In this document: positions 6,978 through 13,369 of the stretch, piece after piece
Numbering within the stretch: the stretch's first letter is position 1
How the letters are laid out: every line of letters starts with the position of its first letter
NCBI GenBank assembly: GCA_023391955.1
Contig: JAEWAA010000603.1
Span: 1-13,369, forward strand
Source of the DNA: Bacillota bacterium
GTDB taxonomy: Bacteria > Bacillota > Bacilli > Paenibacillales > NBRC-103111
Reading direction: 5' to 3'
DNA length: 13,369 bases
Translations under genes and position numbers: made by a program
Notes under the pieces: model-generated
Databases searched by the model: none
The model's input: only the letters and a program-made list of their open reading frames with translations
What the model was told of the DNA's origin: nothing

Positions 6978-8129
6978 TTACCGCAAGGCTTGCTGCATGG
7001 CCGTTTCCAAGGTCTGAAGCAGTCCATTCCCCAAAAACTGTTCAAAAAAAGCTTGGTACAGGCTTTTGTATTTGGAACGGAGCTTTTCATCACCCAACCT
7101 GTCCACATAATGCATAATCCGGTGCAAAGCATGAAGCTGCAGCGGGACGAATCCGCTTTTCTCCAAAATAGCTAGCCCTTCATCCAAATAACGTTCGGCA
7201 TCCTGATGCTTGCGCTGCCTCAGCTTCCACAATCCCGTAGCAATCCGGAAGCCCCCCATTTCCCGCAAATACGGCTTTTCAACCAATATGGAGGTTTCCA
7301 ACCGGGCTGCCAGCTGTTCAATCACAGCATCCCCGCTCTCTGCCACGATATGGGCAAACATTAGCGTAATAATCGTATAAGGAAGAAAGCTGGAATAGTC
7401 CGGGTGTTCGGAAATGAATTGCTCCGTCAGCCTAAGCCGTTCCATAGCCTTCTCTATGTATCCGTCCAAAATGTATAAATCCACTATATTGAGAATTTCA
7501 AGCTCCGTATGATGGTTTACAGGCAGGAGCCCCCGCTCAAGCACCGCCTCGCAGTATGTCATTCTTTGGCCCGAATCGCCGGTATACATATAGAAGAGGA
7601 GAAGAAAATAGTAGCGTGACTCCCAGGGGTACTCCTGCGTCCGGAGCAGCCATTCCACATCCCCCTGGACAAAATGGAGATAAACCGCATAAAACGGGTC
7701 CAGCTCATAACCCAACACATCCTGCTGTCTGGCCAGGATCATCATGGAGCGGCCTTGGCCGTACGTATGATACTTGCCGAATACATTGCGCATAGCCTGA
7801 TTAAGATCCGGATCCCTGGCGGTAGGAGCCATGTCCTGCAAGCCTGTTTGGTCCTTCAAAACCAGACTGTAGCCCTGGCCCCGGACCGTCCGGATTTCCA
7901 GGCCGTGCAGCGCGGACAGCTTCTTCCGCAGCCGGTATACATGGTCATCTACCGTCCGTTCCACCGGATACTCCATAGGCCAAACCTGATCCAGCAGCTG
8001 CTCCCTGGAGAAGGCGCGTCCCTGATGGGAATGAAGAAAAACCAGCAGCGCATATTCCTTGGGAAGCAGCCGGATGGTCAGGCCCTCCGCCGTTACCTGG
8101 TAATGGACTTCATCGAAGCTCAAATGCAT
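6978..8129 (-). CDS. Winged-helix transcriptional regulator with long helical (TPR-like) C-terminal region
   Basis: 383 residues; ATG 8129, weak AGGTG 5 nt upstream, and no in-frame alternative before an upstream stop. Residues 1-92 form an OmpR/PhoB-type winged helix: LLPKEYALLVFL, SREQLLDQVW, a recognition helix around RTVDDHVYRLRKKL (58-71), and a wing ending IRTVRGQGYSLV (79-90). Unlike response regulators, the DNA-binding domain is N-terminal and there is no receiver domain. Residues about 105-383 are predicted all-helical, with paired-helix spacing like TPR/BTAD-type sensor regions (for example KLRQRKHQDAERYLDEGLAI). It probably senses a ligand or partner protein and controls the adjacent MFS gene (inference from position). 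It has its own upstream promoter. Confidence 0.82.
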   Translation of the reverse strand: MHLSFDEVHYQVTAEGLTIRLLPKEYALLVFLHSHQGRAFSREQLLDQVWPMEYPVERTVDDHVYRLRKKLSALHGLEIRTVRGQGYSLVLKDQTGLQDMAPTARDPDLNQAMRNVFGKYHTYGQGRSMMILARQQDVLGYELDPFYAVYLHFVQGDVEWLLRTQEYPWESRYYFLLLFYMYTGDSGQRMTYCEAVLERGLLPVNHHTELEILNIVDLYILDGYIEKAMERLRLTEQFISEHPDYSSFLPYTIITLMFAHIVAESGDAVIEQLAARLETSILVEKPYLREMGGFRIATGLWKLRQRKHQDAERYLDEGLAILEKSGFVPLQLHALHRIMHYVDRLGDEKLRSKYKSLYQAFFEQFLGNGLLQTLETAMQQALR

Positions 8130-8424
8130 GTTTGCACCTAAATTGCTGCCTCATAGTCGTTAATCGATCTCCTTCGCGGCTATCAAAATGTCCCGGATTT
8201 CCTCCAATCGATTTCACAGCTACGAATAGAAGGTTTGATCCATACTCCATTATATCCAATTTTCACAGAAACGACAGGTGTGTTATTTCCCCGCCTTCTT
8301 CCGAACCTGTCCGATACATTCGATGGCGATCAGCTACTTTTTATCCGTCCAGCGATGTCCTCTTCTATCGGCTAAAACTTCTTGTAATCAAATTCCTTTT
8401 TGCCGTGGTGTAGCACGAAGACGC
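8130..8424. promoter_or_regulatory. Gene-free region with the promoter of the winged-helix regulator
   Basis: About 300 bp with no supported gene. On the minus strand a perfect TATAAT (8249-8254) within GGATATAATGG lies about 120 nt before the regulator start; a -35 candidate CTGTCG at 17 bp spacing is weak. The resulting 5' leader of roughly 110 nt contains two further Shine-Dalgarno-like purine runs (GGAGGAAA and AAGGAG) without well-spaced start codons. One tiny overlapping frame (MRQQFRCKHAFELR, from the ATG at about 8154) has poor spacing and is not called. Confidence 0.5.
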
Positions 8425-8455
8425 AGAAAAAGAAGGTGCCCTTTTACAGAGCACC
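8425..8455 (-). terminator. Intrinsic terminator of the MutS2-like gene
   Basis: On the minus strand GGTGCTC pairs with GGGCACC (7 bp, one G-U) around a 7-nt loop and runs into TTCTTTTTC. It lies 10 bp past the stop codon. Confidence 0.82.
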
Positions 8456-8464
8456 CCGCTTATA

Positions 8465-10405
8465 TTAACTGTTTGGGTCTTCCTTATACGTAACGGTTAA
8501 TCCCGGCTGATGCCCTTTTTCCATCCGGTGCCTTGCTTTGCGGTTCTCCACCGTGTCGAACACAATGGAAAAATCGTAGTCCTCGGGATACAGCTCCGTT
8601 GCCGGAACCAGCAGCTTTACCCTCTTGTGTCTGATGAACTGCTTCTTTCCCTTGATTTGCACGCCGAGCATTCCTTTTTCATCCGAACGTTTAAAAATGA
8701 TCCCGACTTCCTTTTGCGGATAAACCGTTACACTGTCCCCGATCTGATACTTCTGTCCGCCATGCTGCACCGTTTTTGGGGGTGCATCCTTCTTCAGCCG
8801 GGGAACAGACGACCTTCCGGGCTTCGTATCCATGGTGGCGTTTGCGTCAAAACGCTGCGCTTCCTCCGGCAGAGACGCTCCATTCGGCTTGTAGGCTTCC
8901 GCATACGCACGCTTCAGCATATGGGGCGGAAAGCCCAGACGCTCGGCGATGTGCAGGGCGCAGCTTTCCCCGGCTTCTCCGATGCTCAGGCTGTACAGCG
9001 GCTTCAAGGTGTCCCTGTCGAATTCCATTCTGGCGTTGATTAAACCCTTGGATTGCATGGCATATTCCTTGACCTGAGGATAGTGGGTCGTAGCTACAAA
9101 CAGGCAGTTCTTGTGCCTGAGTTCGTCCAGGATGGCGATAGCCAGCCCCATTCCCTCAGCAGGATCGGTGCCGGAGCCCAATTCATCCAGGAGCACCAGA
9201 GTTTCATCTGTCGTATGCTCCAGAATCTGGATGATCCCTGTCAAGTGGGCGGAAAAGGTGGACAGGTTCTCCGCTATGCTCTGCCCGTCTCCGATATCGC
9301 ATAAAACGGCATTGTTCATGCAGAAGGTGGTTCCTTCAGCCGCGGGAACATGCAGACCGCTTTGCGCCATAAGCGACAATAACCCTACCGTTTTCAGGGC
9401 AACAGTTTTCCCGCCGGTGTTAGGCCCGGTAACGACTATCCCTTGATATTCGCCCCCTAACTGAAAATCCAGAGGCACGCAGGATTCCTGCTTCAGCAGC
9501 GGATGGCGGCCCTGCCGGATTATGATCCGCCGGTCGGTGGTCAGCGGCACGGGAATCGCCTGCATCTGCGCAGAGAACTTGGCTTTGGCAAAAATGAAAT
9601 CCAGGGTTTCCATATGCTCCCTGTTCTGCTCGATTTCTGCGATTTGCTCTTCAACCAGCGCAGTGAGGGCACAGAGGATTTTTCTGATCTCTTCCTCCTC
9701 CTCCAGCTGCAAAACGGTTATTTCATCCTGCAGTCTCCTGACGGATGCGGTCTCAATGAAGTATGTGCTGCCGGTGCCTGATGCTTCGATAACCGTTCCA
9801 TTCACCTGGTTTTTGTATTCCTTTTTCACTGGTAACACGAACCGGCCTGAACGGGTGGTTACGTATCCGTCGGCGAACCACGCTTTATTGCTGCGTAGAA
9901 TATCGGCAAGCTTGGTTTTTACGGCTGCAGCGGCGTTTTCCAGCTTTCGGCGGACTTGATGCAGGGCAGGGGACGCGCTGCTGTCAACGATGCCGTTGCG
10001 GATGGAGCGTTCAATCTCCTCTTGGAGTCCGTTCAATTCATGGAGCGAACCCCCATAGAAGGCGATATCCACATTCAGGAATTCCGATTTTCTCAGATAG
10101 CTCTTCATCCGTTTACAGGAGCTTAAAAACTGCGAGACGTTTACTAGCTGCTCAGGAAAAAGCATTGCCCCCTGATGCACCGAGCTTATAATCGGGTCAA
10201 GCTCCTTCATCAGAGAAAGAGGTGGATTGCCGACGGCGTCCAGCATTTTCCTCGCTTCCGTGGTTTCGTGCATATTGTTCCTGCATTGGCTTTCGTTTAA
10301 GGACGGCTGCAGCGCAAGCAGCTTCTCTCTTGCCCCTTCCGACATGGCTAATCCGGCCAGACGTTCAAGTATAGTATGAAACTCCAGTGTATAATTCTGA
10401 TTCAA
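8465..10405 (-). CDS. Short MutS2-type ATPase lacking the Smr nuclease domain
   Basis: 646 residues. The start is TTG 10405, chosen because GGGAGG sits 8 nt upstream and no in-frame ATG fits. Residues 1-290 are the MutS core/lever/coiled region (QLEEEEEIRKILCALTALVE). The ATPase is complete: Walker A GPNTGGKTVALKT with Lys about 333, Walker B LVLLDELGSGTDP with Asp-Glu about 407-408, and the ABC-like switch ATTHYPQVKEYA. Residues about 545-600 (YQIGDSVTVYPQKEVGIIFK) resemble the small beta (KOW-like) domain of MutS2. Full MutS2 is about 780 residues and ends in an Smr domain with LDLRG and HGxG motifs; neither is here. The C-terminus instead is ELYPEDYDFSIVFDTVENRK and onward, which I believe is typical of the short paralogue in Bacilli. 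MutS2 suppresses recombination and, in Bacillus, binds collided ribosomes; the role of the short form is less clear. A roughly 450-nt structured leader suggests attenuation control. Confidence 0.9.
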   Translation of the reverse strand: MNQNYTLEFHTILERLAGLAMSEGAREKLLALQPSLNESQCRNNMHETTEARKMLDAVGNPPLSLMKELDPIISSVHQGAMLFPEQLVNVSQFLSSCKRMKSYLRKSEFLNVDIAFYGGSLHELNGLQEEIERSIRNGIVDSSASPALHQVRRKLENAAAAVKTKLADILRSNKAWFADGYVTTRSGRFVLPVKKEYKNQVNGTVIEASGTGSTYFIETASVRRLQDEITVLQLEEEEEIRKILCALTALVEEQIAEIEQNREHMETLDFIFAKAKFSAQMQAIPVPLTTDRRIIIRQGRHPLLKQESCVPLDFQLGGEYQGIVVTGPNTGGKTVALKTVGLLSLMAQSGLHVPAAEGTTFCMNNAVLCDIGDGQSIAENLSTFSAHLTGIIQILEHTTDETLVLLDELGSGTDPAEGMGLAIAILDELRHKNCLFVATTHYPQVKEYAMQSKGLINARMEFDRDTLKPLYSLSIGEAGESCALHIAERLGFPPHMLKRAYAEAYKPNGASLPEEAQRFDANATMDTKPGRSSVPRLKKDAPPKTVQHGGQKYQIGDSVTVYPQKEVGIIFKRSDEKGMLGVQIKGKKQFIRHKRVKLLVPATELYPEDYDFSIVFDTVENRKARHRMEKGHQPGLTVTYKEDPNS

Positions 10406-10433
10406 TGAAAAAACCTCCCTTGGATGTTGAGAC

Positions 10434-10469
10434 GCAAAAAAAACCGCACGAGAGACTGCCCCGGCTCTC
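10434..10469 (-). terminator. Second, imperfect leader terminator just before the MutS2-like gene
   Basis: On the minus strand AGCC and GCA pair with TGC and GGTT around a GGG bulge and an 8-nt loop, then run into eight T, about 30 nt before the start codon. An alternative hairpin, GAGAG/CTCTC (10450-10469), shares bases with it and would prevent it, so the two could act as a switch. Confidence 0.5.
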
Positions 10470-10572
10470 AGAACAGATCTGAAAGCAGGCAGAATACTCC
10501 TGCGGGCGCATCAGCCAGGCAAACCGCCGGTAGGCGGAATGAGGCCGGGAGATATAACAATTCGGAGAAATA

Positions 10573-10608
10573 CAAAAAAGAGCGCAACGGAAAAAGCCCA
10601 TCGCACTC
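10573..10608 (-). terminator. Strong intrinsic terminator inside the MutS2-like gene leader
   Basis: In minus-strand sense GAGTGCGATGG pairs with CCGTTGCGCTC (11 bp including three G-U pairs) around the loop GCTTTTT, followed by TTTTTTGT. It lies about 170 nt before the start codon and about 285 nt after the predicted transcription start, so by default it would give a short RNA instead of full mRNA. Confidence 0.8.
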
Positions 10609-10795
10609 CGCAAAATCCCGGGAAAAACCCGCTTCCCGGTCAATATGCTGTATAACTCAAATGGTTATCACGGAGTATTCTGTAAGGCGTCATTTCAAAA
10701 ACGCGGCAAGCCGTACGCTTGAGCGTTCTTGGAAAGGCAGACTGAAACAAGCAGACGCTATCCTGCTTCCCCTCAGGCAAGCCTCTCTCAACTAT

Positions 10796-10831
10796 TCAGT
10801 TGAAAATCACCATTACAGATAATACCAACAT
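10796..10831 (-). CDS. Leader peptide (uORF), 11 residues, hydrophobic: MLVLSVMVIFN
   Basis: ATG 10831 has GAGAGG 9 nt upstream and lies about 27 nt after the predicted transcription start. The peptide MLVLSVMVIFN ends in TGA at 10796-10798. A second in-frame ATG at 10840 touches the Shine-Dalgarno sequence and is unlikely to be used. Composition and length resemble stalling leader peptides of macrolide-type resistance genes (ErmCL begins MGIFSIFVI). The last two codons and the stop lie in a perfect 6-bp hairpin with a 4-nt loop (10788-10803), so a ribosome halted near the end of the uORF would melt it and change folding downstream. Translation and stalling are inference. Confidence 0.5.
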   Translation of the reverse strand: MLVLSVMVIFN

Positions 10832-10864
10832 GAAAACCATCCTCTCGATACGTATTTGATCCTC

Positions 10865-10893
10865 ATCATATAGGAGAGCTTTGGAAAAGTCAA
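10865..10893 (-). promoter_or_regulatory. Near-consensus sigma-A promoter of the MutS2-like gene leader
   Basis: On the minus strand TTGACT (10888-10893) and TATGAT (10865-10870) are separated by exactly 17 bp. It lies 20 bp past the maf stop codon, so the MutS2-like gene can be transcribed independently of maf. Confidence 0.82.
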
Positions 10894-10913
10894 TCCGCGG
10901 CACATTCATTTGC

Positions 10914-11546
10914 TTAAAAAGGGCTGATGCCCCATTTTGCCAGCATTTGATACAGCCGGTTCACCGGAAGACCCATTACACTGTAGAAATCGCCTGCAAT
11001 TTTCTCAATAAACAAAGCACCCATTCCCTGCACTCCGTATGCCCCGGCCTTGTCCATCGGCTCGCCGGTACGGATATATGACCATATTTCCTCTTCAGTC
11101 ATGGGGCTGAAGGTAACCTGGCTGACCGTATGGTTGACCGCCGGAGGTTTGTCCTTCAATGCGCCGCCAGGCAGACAAGCTACGCCGGTATAAACCTCAT
11201 GCTGCCGCCCCTGCAGGCTGGAAAGCATCCGGAAGGCGTCCTCTTGGTCCACAGGCTTGCCCAATACCTTGCCGTCCACGACTACAATGGTGTCGGAGCC
11301 CACAATCACCCAGGACTCTGGCGAAGGTTCCATCCCCATCCCATCCGCAGCAAGGCTTTCTTCTGTCGCCCTTGCCTTGCGCAGGGATAGCTCCTCTACA
11401 ATTTTCGCAGGCTCCCAATCCTCCGGCACGGATTCATCCGCATGGCTTGCCTTCACGATTACCGGAAGCTGCAAAAGCCCGATCAGTTCCTGTCTTCTTG
11501 GCGAGGAGGATGCCAACACCAGCGCCAAACCGTTATATTTTGCCAC
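10914..11546 (-). CDS. maf: Maf-type nucleoside triphosphate pyrophosphatase
   Basis: 210 residues from GTG 11546; AGGAG lies 8 nt upstream of this GTG. Another in-frame GTG nine bases earlier overlaps that Shine-Dalgarno sequence and is less likely. The family hydrolyses non-canonical or excess (d)NTPs (dTTP/UTP-type in the YhdE branch) to NMP and pyrophosphate in the cytoplasm; Bacillus Maf also affects septation. Hallmarks: LASSSPRRQE (11-20), the SDTIVVVDGKVLGKP segment with the catalytic-type Asp at about 85, YTGVACL, and the end segment KAGAYGVQGMG...IEKIAGDFYSVMGLP. Length is normal, with a short insertion near residues 66-77. The DUF4321 gene lies 34 bp upstream on the same strand, so they form an operon. 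In many relatives maf is followed by radC-mreB; here it is not. Confidence 0.93.
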   Translation of the reverse strand: MAKYNGLALVLASSSPRRQELIGLLQLPVIVKASHADESVPEDWEPAKIVEELSLRKARATEESLAADGMGMEPSPESWVIVGSDTIVVVDGKVLGKPVDQEDAFRMLSSLQGRQHEVYTGVACLPGGALKDKPPAVNHTVSQVTFSPMTEEEIWSYIRTGEPMDKAGAYGVQGMGALFIEKIAGDFYSVMGLPVNRLYQMLAKWGISPF

Positions 11547-11580
11547 TTTACCCACTCCTGTCTTCTGTCTTTGTTATGAA

Positions 11581-11823
11581 TTACAGCTTTCTGTAAAGCC
11601 AGACGGCCGCGGCCAAGCCAATCAGGCTGAGGATATTAAGCTTAATTTGAATCGAAATGTTGTATTTAATGAAATTCAAATCCGCAGCCGGGTCCCAACT
11701 CACACTGGTAGTACGCAGAAAAAACGCCGCGGCATCCACCGGTTCCAGCAATCCGGATACAATGCTTGCCGCGACCAAACCCAGCAAAAGGAACAGCACA
11801 AGGGTTAATCCGTTCTTTTTCAT
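11581..11823 (-). CDS. Small DUF4321-type membrane protein
   Basis: 80 residues from ATG 11823, with GGAG 8 nt upstream. A longer upstream frame exists but has no ribosome binding site and lacks the expected MKKN start. Two hydrophobic helices are visible: NGLTLVLFLLLGLVAASIVS (4-23) and a C-terminal one (about 60-77, ending WLYRKL), with a polar extracytoplasmic loop between them holding SVSWDPAADLNFI. This pattern fits the DUF4321 family, found next to maf in Paenibacillus-like genomes. Its function is not known. Same-strand position 34 bp before maf indicates one transcript. Confidence 0.82.
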   Translation of the reverse strand: MKKNGLTLVLFLLLGLVAASIVSGLLEPVDAAAFFLRTTSVSWDPAADLNFIKYNISIQIKLNILSLIGLAAAVWLYRKL

Positions 11824-12014
11824 CCGAAACACTCCGTCCAAGGGATAGTTATCTTTCCCTATTTTATAGAAAAAGCGGAACGGCGTCCATTCGGGTTTCC
11901 CGAAATTTGGGGCGAAACAAGCCGGTTTGTCGACACTTTGTGCCAATTTGCAACTTTTTCCTCTTATCAACCGGTTCCCGGCCTAGTAATATAGAGGTTG
12001 GGAGGTGGGCCGGA
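11824..12014. promoter_or_regulatory. Divergent promoter region between the DUF4321-maf operon and the amidase gene
   Basis: Minus direction: TATAAA at 11863-11868, about 40 nt before the DUF4321 start, with only a weak -35. Plus direction: TTATCA about 11963-11968 and TAATAT about 11986-11991 at 17 bp spacing, each matching consensus at four of six bases, upstream of the amidase. GGGAGG ends at 12005. Palindromes present: TTCGGG-TTT-CCCGAA (11890-11904) over the minus-strand -35 region, TGTCGACA near 11929, and AACCGGTT inside the plus-strand spacer. These could be operators, but no known factor was matched. Confidence 0.5.
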
Positions 12015-13298
12015 TTGCTTAAAGGTTCAAAAAAAATGATTACGGGCCTTCTTATCCTGGGTTTCGCGGTTGCGCAACCAGCCCCGGCTTGGGCCGGAGC
12101 GGTTAAGATTGTTCTTGACGCCGGACATGGCGGCTCTGATCCTGGAGCGGTGGGCGTCAACGGCTTGTATGAGAAAACGGTTAACTTCGATGTTGTGAAT
12201 CGCGTCAAGGCGATTCTGGAAGGCCGCGGTTATGATGTCGCTCTTACCCGGGATTCGGACATTTACTTGTCCCTGGCGCAGCGGGTGGCGATAACCAACA
12301 GCCTGGCTCCGGATTTGTTCGTATCGGTGCATGCCAATGCCCATACCAACTCTTCCATTAACGGCAGTTTGGTGCTCTATTACGATAAAGATTATCCGCA
12401 AGCGGATTATCCGCCCAGCGATGCCATGGCGGCGCTTACGCCGGAAAGCAAACGGCTGGCGCAGCTGGTGCAGGATGCAATGGTGAAAAGCGCCGGCACC
12501 GTGGACCGGGGATTAGTCCCCTCCGCGGTTTATGTGGCCCGGATGGGTTCGGTTCCCAGCATTCTCGTGGAAACCGCCTTCCTGTCCAATGCAGGGGATG
12601 CCGCCAATCTGGCAGATGCCGACTTCCGGCAAAAGCTGGCCGCAGGCATTGCCGTTGGCATTGAAGCCTACAAGCCCTTGGAGAAGCCCGGTGCCTTTGC
12701 CGATGTTTCCTTATCCCACTGGGCCAATGAAGCCATCCTCAAATTGAAGAACAAGGGCATATTGGAGGGTGAAGCCGGTAAATACTATCCGGAGCGGGCT
12801 TTGACCCGGGCAGAGTTCGTGACTATGCTGGAGCGGCAATTTTCGCTGCCTGAGCCTGCTGCTGCAGGGGGAACCTCCCAAAGCAGCTCCACTGTAACGG
12901 GCAGCACATATGGCGGCAGCTCAGGTGGAGGCCAAATTACAGCGGCGGCGGTGAAATTCAAGGACCTGCCCGCCAGCCACTGGGCGTATGCCGTGATGCA
13001 AAAGGCCGCTGCCACAGGCGTCCTGTCCGGTTATGAGGACGGATCCATCCGTCCCGACCAGCCCTTGACCCGCGGTGAAGCCGCGGCGCTGATCGACCGG
13101 GTGATCTGGCCGGGCAGCAGCCAAAAAGCCACCGCCGCCGTTTTCAAGGATGTGCCGGTATCCCTATGGTCAGCCGCTTCGATTAATAGGCTTAAGGAAA
13201 AAGGCATTGTGGAAGGCGCCACCGCCACCACCTTCGCACCGGAACGGAGTATGACCCGGGCGGAAATGGCCGCATTGTTATCGCGGCTGATCCGGTAG
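12015..13298 (+). CDS. N-acetylmuramoyl-L-alanine amidase (Amidase_3) with three SLH domains
   Basis: 427 residues from TTG 12015, chosen because GGAGG lies 9 nt upstream and it supplies the Lys-rich n-region (MLKGSKKMITG) of a signal peptide cleaved after PAWA (about residue 27). ATG 12036 is the alternative. Residues about 29-220 are a zinc amidase that cuts the MurNAc-L-Ala bond of peptidoglycan: zinc ligands His38 (DAGHGG), Glu53 (EKTVN) and His106 (VHANA), and catalytic-type Glu186 (VETAFLSN). All are present, so it should be active. Three SLH domains follow: about 227-270 (FADVSLSHWANEAI), 315-363 (FKDLPASHWAYAVM) and 377-427 (FKDVPVSLWSAASI), with a Ser/Gly-rich linker before the second. 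SLH domains bind pyruvylated secondary wall polymer, so the enzyme is wall-anchored. There is no AMIN domain. It is the only plus-strand gene. Confidence 0.93.
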   Translation: MLKGSKKMITGLLILGFAVAQPAPAWAGAVKIVLDAGHGGSDPGAVGVNGLYEKTVNFDVVNRVKAILEGRGYDVALTRDSDIYLSLAQRVAITNSLAPDLFVSVHANAHTNSSINGSLVLYYDKDYPQADYPPSDAMAALTPESKRLAQLVQDAMVKSAGTVDRGLVPSAVYVARMGSVPSILVETAFLSNAGDAANLADADFRQKLAAGIAVGIEAYKPLEKPGAFADVSLSHWANEAILKLKNKGILEGEAGKYYPERALTRAEFVTMLERQFSLPEPAAAGGTSQSSSTVTGSTYGGSSGGGQITAAAVKFKDLPASHWAYAVMQKAAATGVLSGYEDGSIRPDQPLTRGEAAALIDRVIWPGSSQKATAAVFKDVPVSLWSAASINRLKEKGIVEGATATTFAPERSMTRAEMAALLSRLIR

Positions 13299-13329
13299 TA
13301 TGGACATGAACGGCGGCGGAAGTAGCGTG
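13299..13329. other. Short gene-free stretch after the amidase gene
   Basis: Thirty-one bases between the amidase stop and repeat copy E. No intrinsic terminator hairpin with a T-run is visible before the window ends. Confidence 0.5.
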
Positions 13330-13358
13330 CTGTAACGGAACCTAGAGGTGCTTAGCGG
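13330..13358 (+). repeat. 29-bp intergenic repeat, copy E
   Basis: Sequence starts CTGTAACGGAAC and continues CTAGAGGTGCTTAGCGG. It matches copies A-D some 9 kb away and begins 31 bp after the amidase stop codon. The tail GCTGAAAAAGG resembles that of copy B, so the conserved unit may extend to about 38 bp. Confidence 0.8.
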
Positions 13359-13369
13359 CTGAAAAAGGC

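Larger units (their letters stand above)
10406..10858 (-). promoter_or_regulatory. Long structured leader (candidate attenuator) of the MutS2-like gene
   Basis: From the predicted transcription start (about 10858) to the TTG start the RNA is about 450 nt. Hairpins, in order on the minus transcript: TCAACT-GAAT-AGTTGA (10788-10803, covering the uORF stop codon); a three-part stem at 10732-10787 (GAGAGGC/GCCTTTC, CTGA/TCAG, AAGCAG/CTGCTT); AACGC/GCGTT enclosing CAAGC/GCTTG (10700-10727); ATAAC/GTTAT (10652-10668); CCGGGAA/TTCCCGG (10618-10639); a terminator (10573-10608); CCGCC/GGCGG further down; and a second, weaker terminator before the gene. A perfect 11-bp long-range complement, CAGAATACTCC (10672-10682) with GGAGTATTCTG (10490-10500), encloses the first terminator. 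I recognise no known riboswitch or T-box core. Confidence 0.6.

Noticed and set aside
8132..8413. Plus-strand frame of 93 codons in the region before the regulator.
   Set aside because: No ribosome binding site, no family resemblance, and it runs over the regulator's own promoter on the opposite strand.
10430..10480. GAGAGCCG...GTGCGG resembles a segment of bacterial group II introns.
   Set aside because: No reverse-transcriptase gene, no domain V hairpin and no boundary motifs nearby; the match is short and explained by the terminator stem.
10365..10643. Minus-strand 92-codon frame across the MutS2-like gene leader.
   Set aside because: It spans two terminators and overlaps the MutS2 start in another frame, and has no ribosome binding site. 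The stems explain the sequence better.
10406..10858. T-box or metabolite riboswitch for the long leader.
   Set aside because: No T-box motif (AGGGTGGNACCGCG-like) and no core of the common riboswitches (SAM, lysine, FMN, TPP, cobalamin, M-box, c-di-AMP) was found by eye; the uORF arrangement fits translation attenuation better.

Overview
The window reads as chromosomal DNA of a GC-moderate Gram-positive bacterium of the Paenibacillus type (inference). The reasons are strong GGAGG-type ribosome binding sites with several TTG/GTG starts, an amidase carrying three S-layer homology (SLH) domains, a secreted protein with copper-amine-oxidase-N 'stalk' repeats, a DUF4321-Maf gene pair, and a very large secreted beta-helix protein with discoidin-like and DNRLRE domains. 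All genes but one lie on the minus strand.

Layout, left to right. 1-3833 (minus): a huge secreted multidomain surface or carbohydrate-active protein, cut by the window edge. 3834-4387: a gene-poor stretch holding an orphan terminator, a possible 3' remnant of a lost gene, and two pairs of a 29-bp repeat arranged as mirror-image arms. 4388-5407 (minus): secreted stalk-domain protein with its own promoter and terminator. 5610-6872 (minus): MFS-type efflux transporter. 6978-8129 (minus): winged-helix regulator with a long helical C-terminal half, probably transcribed with the transporter. 8465-10405 (minus): a short MutS2-type ATPase without the Smr nuclease domain, behind a roughly 450-nt structured leader with a strong promoter, a tiny hydrophobic leader peptide and two intrinsic terminators. 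10914-11546 (minus): Maf nucleotide pyrophosphatase, preceded by a small DUF4321 membrane protein (11581-11823). 12015-13298 (plus): SLH-anchored N-acetylmuramoyl-L-alanine amidase, divergent from the DUF4321-maf pair. 13299-13369: a fifth copy of the 29-bp repeat.

How the parts may work together. Three gene products (beta-helix protein, stalk protein, amidase) act outside the membrane on the wall or its surroundings. The regulator and MFS pump look like a small self-contained export module. The most interesting locus is the MutS2-like gene. MutS2 proteins are linked in Bacillus to collided-ribosome recognition, and this copy sits behind an arrangement that resembles the translation-attenuation leaders of ribosome-protecting antibiotic-resistance genes: short hydrophobic uORF, hairpin over its stop codon, and terminators. 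That link is inference, but the promoter, uORF, hairpins and terminators can be read directly.
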